The notes under the pieces: generated by a model
The model's input: only the letters and a program-made list of their open reading frames with translations
The model's database searches: none
What the model was told of the DNA's origin: nothing
Assembly (NCBI GenBank): GCA_900541065.1
Contig: UQIE01000022.1
Location: 1 to 35,498, forward strand
DNA: 35,498 nt
From: an uncultured Collinsella sp.
GTDB taxonomy: Bacteria > Actinomycetota > Coriobacteriia > Coriobacteriales > Coriobacteriaceae
Reading direction: 5' to 3'
Translations under genes and position numbers: made by a program
Part shown: in pieces, positions 29,859-35,498 of the stretch
Position numbering within the stretch: the stretch's first letter is position 1
Layout: each line of letters begins with the position of its first letter

Positions 29859-30821
29859 CTACTCGTGGATGCGGGTACCGGAGAGGCCGGCCATGGTCTC
29901 GGCGGCCTTGTCCAGGGCACCGATGATGCAGGTGCGGCCCTTGCGGGAACGGGCGAACTTGATGGCGGCGCGGACCTTGGGCTCCATGGAACCCTTGCCG
30001 AACTGGCCCTCGTCGGCCAGGCGCTCGGCCTCGTCGGCGGTGATGTCCTCGAGCTCCTCCTGGTTGGGCTTGCCAAAGTTGATGGCGACATGCTCAACGG
30101 CGGTCAGCAGGAACAGAACGTCGGCGTCGCAGTCCTCGGCCAGCAGCTCGCCGCCCAGGTCCTTGTCGATGACGGCGGGAACGCCCTTGTAGCAGCCCTT
30201 GTTCTCGTAGTCGCGGACGACGGGGATGCCGCCGCCACCGCAGGCGATGACGATGAACTCGTTGTCGAGCAGGTTGAGGATGGAGTCAGCCTCGACGATC
30301 TTCTTGGGATCGGGGGAAGCGACGACGCGACGCCAGCCGCGGCCGGAATCCTCGACGAAGACCTTGGAAGGATCCTCGGCCATGAACTCCTTGGCCTGCT
30401 CCTCGGTGTAGAAGGGGCCGATCGGCTTGGTCGGGTTCTTGAACGCGGGATCGTCCGGGTCGCACTCGATCTGGGTGACGACGGTGGCGGCGTGCCAACG
30501 CTTATAGCGCTTGTGCATCTCGCGGCCGATGCCCTGCTGCAGGTGATAACCAATGTAGCCCTGGGACATGGCGCCGCACTCGGGCAGCGGCATCTCGGGG
30601 GTACCGATGGCGTCGTGGGCAGCGGCGAAGGCGTTCTGGATCATGCCGACCTGCGGGCCGTTGCCGTGGGTGATGATGATCTCGTTGCCCTGCTCGATGA
30701 GACCGAGGAGAGCGTGGGCGGTGTTGCTCACGGCCTCGATCTGCTCGACGGGGTTGTTGCCGAGGGCGTTGCCGCCAAGGGCGACGACAATACGATCGGG
30801 CTTGCCAAGAGGCTTAGACAT
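29859..30821 (-). CDS. arcC: Carbamate kinase
   Basis: A 320-residue amino-acid-kinase-fold enzyme. It makes ATP from carbamoyl phosphate and ADP, the last step of arginine deiminase and related pathways. Seen: RIVVALGGNALGNN (phosphate-binding start), IITHGNGPQVGMIQNA, KGCYKGVPAVIDKDLGGELL, FLLTAVEHVAINFGKPN and FGKGSMEPKVRAAI with the conserved lysine. Length is normal (about 310). The ATG at 30821 has AAAGGA about eight bases upstream, while the in-frame start 36 bp further out has none. No arcA or arcB lies in the window, so the carbamoyl phosphate source is elsewhere. It is a single-gene unit with a double hairpin behind it. Confidence 0.95.
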   Translation of the reverse strand: MSKPLGKPDRIVVALGGNALGNNPVEQIEAVSNTAHALLGLIEQGNEIIITHGNGPQVGMIQNAFAAAHDAIGTPEMPLPECGAMSQGYIGYHLQQGIGREMHKRYKRWHAATVVTQIECDPDDPAFKNPTKPIGPFYTEEQAKEFMAEDPSKVFVEDSGRGWRRVVASPDPKKIVEADSILNLLDNEFIVIACGGGGIPVVRDYENKGCYKGVPAVIDKDLGGELLAEDCDADVLFLLTAVEHVAINFGKPNQEELEDITADEAERLADEGQFGKGSMEPKVRAAIKFARSRKGRTCIIGALDKAAETMAGLSGTRIHE

Positions 30822-31248
30822 TGCTGGAATCCTTTCTGTAAAAGGCCTACAACCCATTAATAACCCGCGTCCGTGCGATACGCGAGTTTATTAAGGTTTA
30901 TATTCTCTTTATCGCTCATTTTATTCATTTTGAAAATAGCGGAACGGTGAACGGTCGTTTTTGTCCGCTCAGCGTACAGAACACCAGCTCAGACATATCT
31001 ACGCCATTTACGTGCAACTTTATTTAAATGCAGCAAGGATTATGTCGGATTATGCAAACTACATCTCTGCTAAACACAAAACGGACAGCGCGATATCTTA
31101 CTCGCGCTATACGAGATTCTATGCACTTATAAGTCGAGTATGCACCCCTGCAAAAACAAGGGGCTTTTCATCCAGCATAAGGAATAAAGAAGGGCTCCGA
31201 AAAGGCGGCAACAGCCAAGTCCCCCATCCATCCCCAAAGTGGCGCGAG
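30822..31248. other. AT-rich intergenic region upstream of arcC
   Basis: About 430 bp with no convincing gene. The composition is clearly more AT-rich than the surroundings between 30870 and 31140, which suits a regulatory region for arcC. Many AT-rich hexamers are present, so I cannot choose one promoter. ATTTAAAT near 31024 is a short palindrome. Confidence 0.5.
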
Positions 31249-31466
31249 GTTTCGCGGCGAAGCCGCGAAACAGCGAAGGGGACGGAATGCCCGGCCAACT
31301 ACGTCCTTCATCCGCCCACACAATCCGAGGACGTAGTCGTAGCAGGATCTGAGGGCTAACCTTCGCGGACACTCCGCAGAACGAAAGAACCCCCGCCGCA
31401 CGTAGTGCGCAGCGGGGGTTCTTTCATGTCCGAGGACGTACGCGAAGGTTAGCCCTCAGATCCTGC
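31249..31466. repeat. Cluster of nested inverted repeats behind nifJ
   Basis: Four perfect stems follow one another. GTTTCGCGGC/GCCGCGAAAC lies at 31249-31271. ACTACGTCCT (31298-31307) pairs with AGGACGTAGT (31328-31337). A 26-bp outer pair, 31342-31367 with 31441-31466, encloses GAAAGAACCCCCGC (31383-31396) paired with GCGGGGGTTCTTTC (31412-31425). The inner stem followed by GTTCT probably ends the nifJ transcript. TCCGAGGACGTA occurs twice, near 31324 and 31430. Confidence 0.85.
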
Positions 31467-31476
31467 GGTGGGAGAC

Positions 31477-35016
<3,540 letters not shown>

Positions 35017-35342
35017 ATACCCCTCTCCTCTCATATAGGTATACAGGCCCCGGCGCTCGCCGGGATGTTGGCGTGATGGGATTTTCGTTGTTGCTTCCGA
35101 TCATCTGACAGGCGGACTCAGCGGCAGGTACATGGCGTGGAGAGAAGGCATGCCGAGGCGAGGAGAGCTGCACGCGCTCCACAGGCCCAGCTACCCGTCT
35201 TGCACATGACCGAGCGCCGCAAAGACCGCATGCCGGATGCTCCCGGGCACGCCCCGGCGATGGGAAGCGCCCGCAACGGAAATCCGCATGCGGGTTTATT
35301 GTACCCCGCCGTCAAGTGTAATTTCGGCAAATATAGGCGGGC

Positions 35343-35386
35343 GGTAAAGGTTTACCTTGGGTGACTGCCAAGGGCCAAAATGGCCC
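35343..35386. promoter_or_regulatory. Three stacked palindromes upstream of nifJ
   Basis: GGTAAA-GG-TTTACC (35343-35356), CCTTGG-N7-CCAAGG (35355-35373) and GGGCCA-AAA-TGGCCC (35372-35386) overlap or touch. They lie some 330-370 bp from the nifJ start. They may be operator sites, or the last one a weak terminator of a gene outside the window. Confidence 0.4.
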
Positions 35387-35425
35387 CTCCATCCCTGGGC
35401 GACCGGCTCTGGTGCGCCAAGGAGT

Positions 35426-35440
35426 GTCCCCAAGTGCCGG
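35426..35440. repeat. Second copy of the REP-like 15-mer
   Basis: GTCCCCAAGTGCCGG is identical to 29738-29752 and is followed by CAG. Like the first copy it lies between genes. Confidence 0.6.
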
Positions 35441-35498
35441 CAGAGACGATATGAGCAGGACATAAAAACATTGAGAGCCCCTGCTGCATGAAAGACCG

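Larger units (their letters stand above)
35017..35498. promoter_or_regulatory. nifJ upstream region, right edge
   Basis: No gene seen. CCCGGC/GCCGGG (35049-35064) is a stable hairpin just upstream of the nifJ ribosome site, and TATACC/GGTATA (35016-35021, 35038-35043) flank that site. TACAAT (35303-35298, minus strand) is a possible -10 box but lacks a good -35. If used, the leader would be about 270 nt. Confidence 0.4.

Noticed and set aside
31127..31372. Short minus-strand frames in the repeat cluster behind nifJ
   Set aside because: They consist mostly of the inverted repeats and lack a plausible start.

Overview
This window looks like chromosomal DNA of a high-GC, strictly anaerobic gut actinobacterium of the Coriobacteriia, most likely Collinsella or a close relative. 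That is an inference from the GC-rich coding, pyruvate:ferredoxin oxidoreductase, rubrerythrin, LytTR regulators, carbamate kinase and UMF1-type transporters; no rRNA or marker gene here proves it. Nearly every gene lies on the minus strand. The only convincing plus-strand gene is the C39-like peptidase at 28624-29658. There is no phage, no complete insertion sequence and no CRISPR array.

Layout. Positions 234-10729 hold, read right to left, rmuC, an ABC exporter, nth (endonuclease III), mfd (transcription-repair coupling factor), a PAP2 phosphatase, a threonine-aldolase-like enzyme and a GNAT acetyltransferase, several of them separated by intrinsic terminators. Positions 10781-11903 hold a small accessory module: a nucleotidyltransferase-fold gene broken by an apparent one-base deletion, translationally coupled to a helix-turn-helix gene, with a palindrome in front. 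It resembles an AbiE-like toxin-antitoxin or defence module. Positions 11994-14303 hold two unrecognised membrane proteins and rubrerythrin, with two copies of an unusual hairpin-plus-terminator element. Positions 14418-16343 hold an Rrf2-type Fe-S regulator in an operon with a MutY-like glycosylase that has no Fe-S cluster, then tRNA-Asp.

Positions 16377-17144 hold a perfect 38-bp inverted repeat, a possible structured RNA and a YfcE-like phosphodiesterase. Positions 17241-25285 hold two paralogous LytS/LytTR two-component systems. The first is translationally coupled to a family 2 glycosyltransferase. Between the two systems lie a UMF1-family transporter and a zinc-dependent phospholipase C-like protein. 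Positions 25404-28264 hold an amidohydrolase and an amino-acid permease, probably a small uptake and catabolism unit. After the plus-strand peptidase come carbamate kinase (arcC) and the 1179-residue nifJ.

How it fits together. NifJ and ArcC point to fermentative energy metabolism, and rubrerythrin and the Rrf2 regulator to coping with oxygen. Mfd, Nth, the MutY-like enzyme and RmuC cover DNA repair and maintenance. The LytTR systems with the glycosyltransferase suggest control of the cell surface. The most unusual features are the broken nucleotidyltransferase/HTH module, the conserved-loop/variable-stem hairpins, the very long perfect inverted repeats between genes, and the Fe-S-less MutY-like protein.
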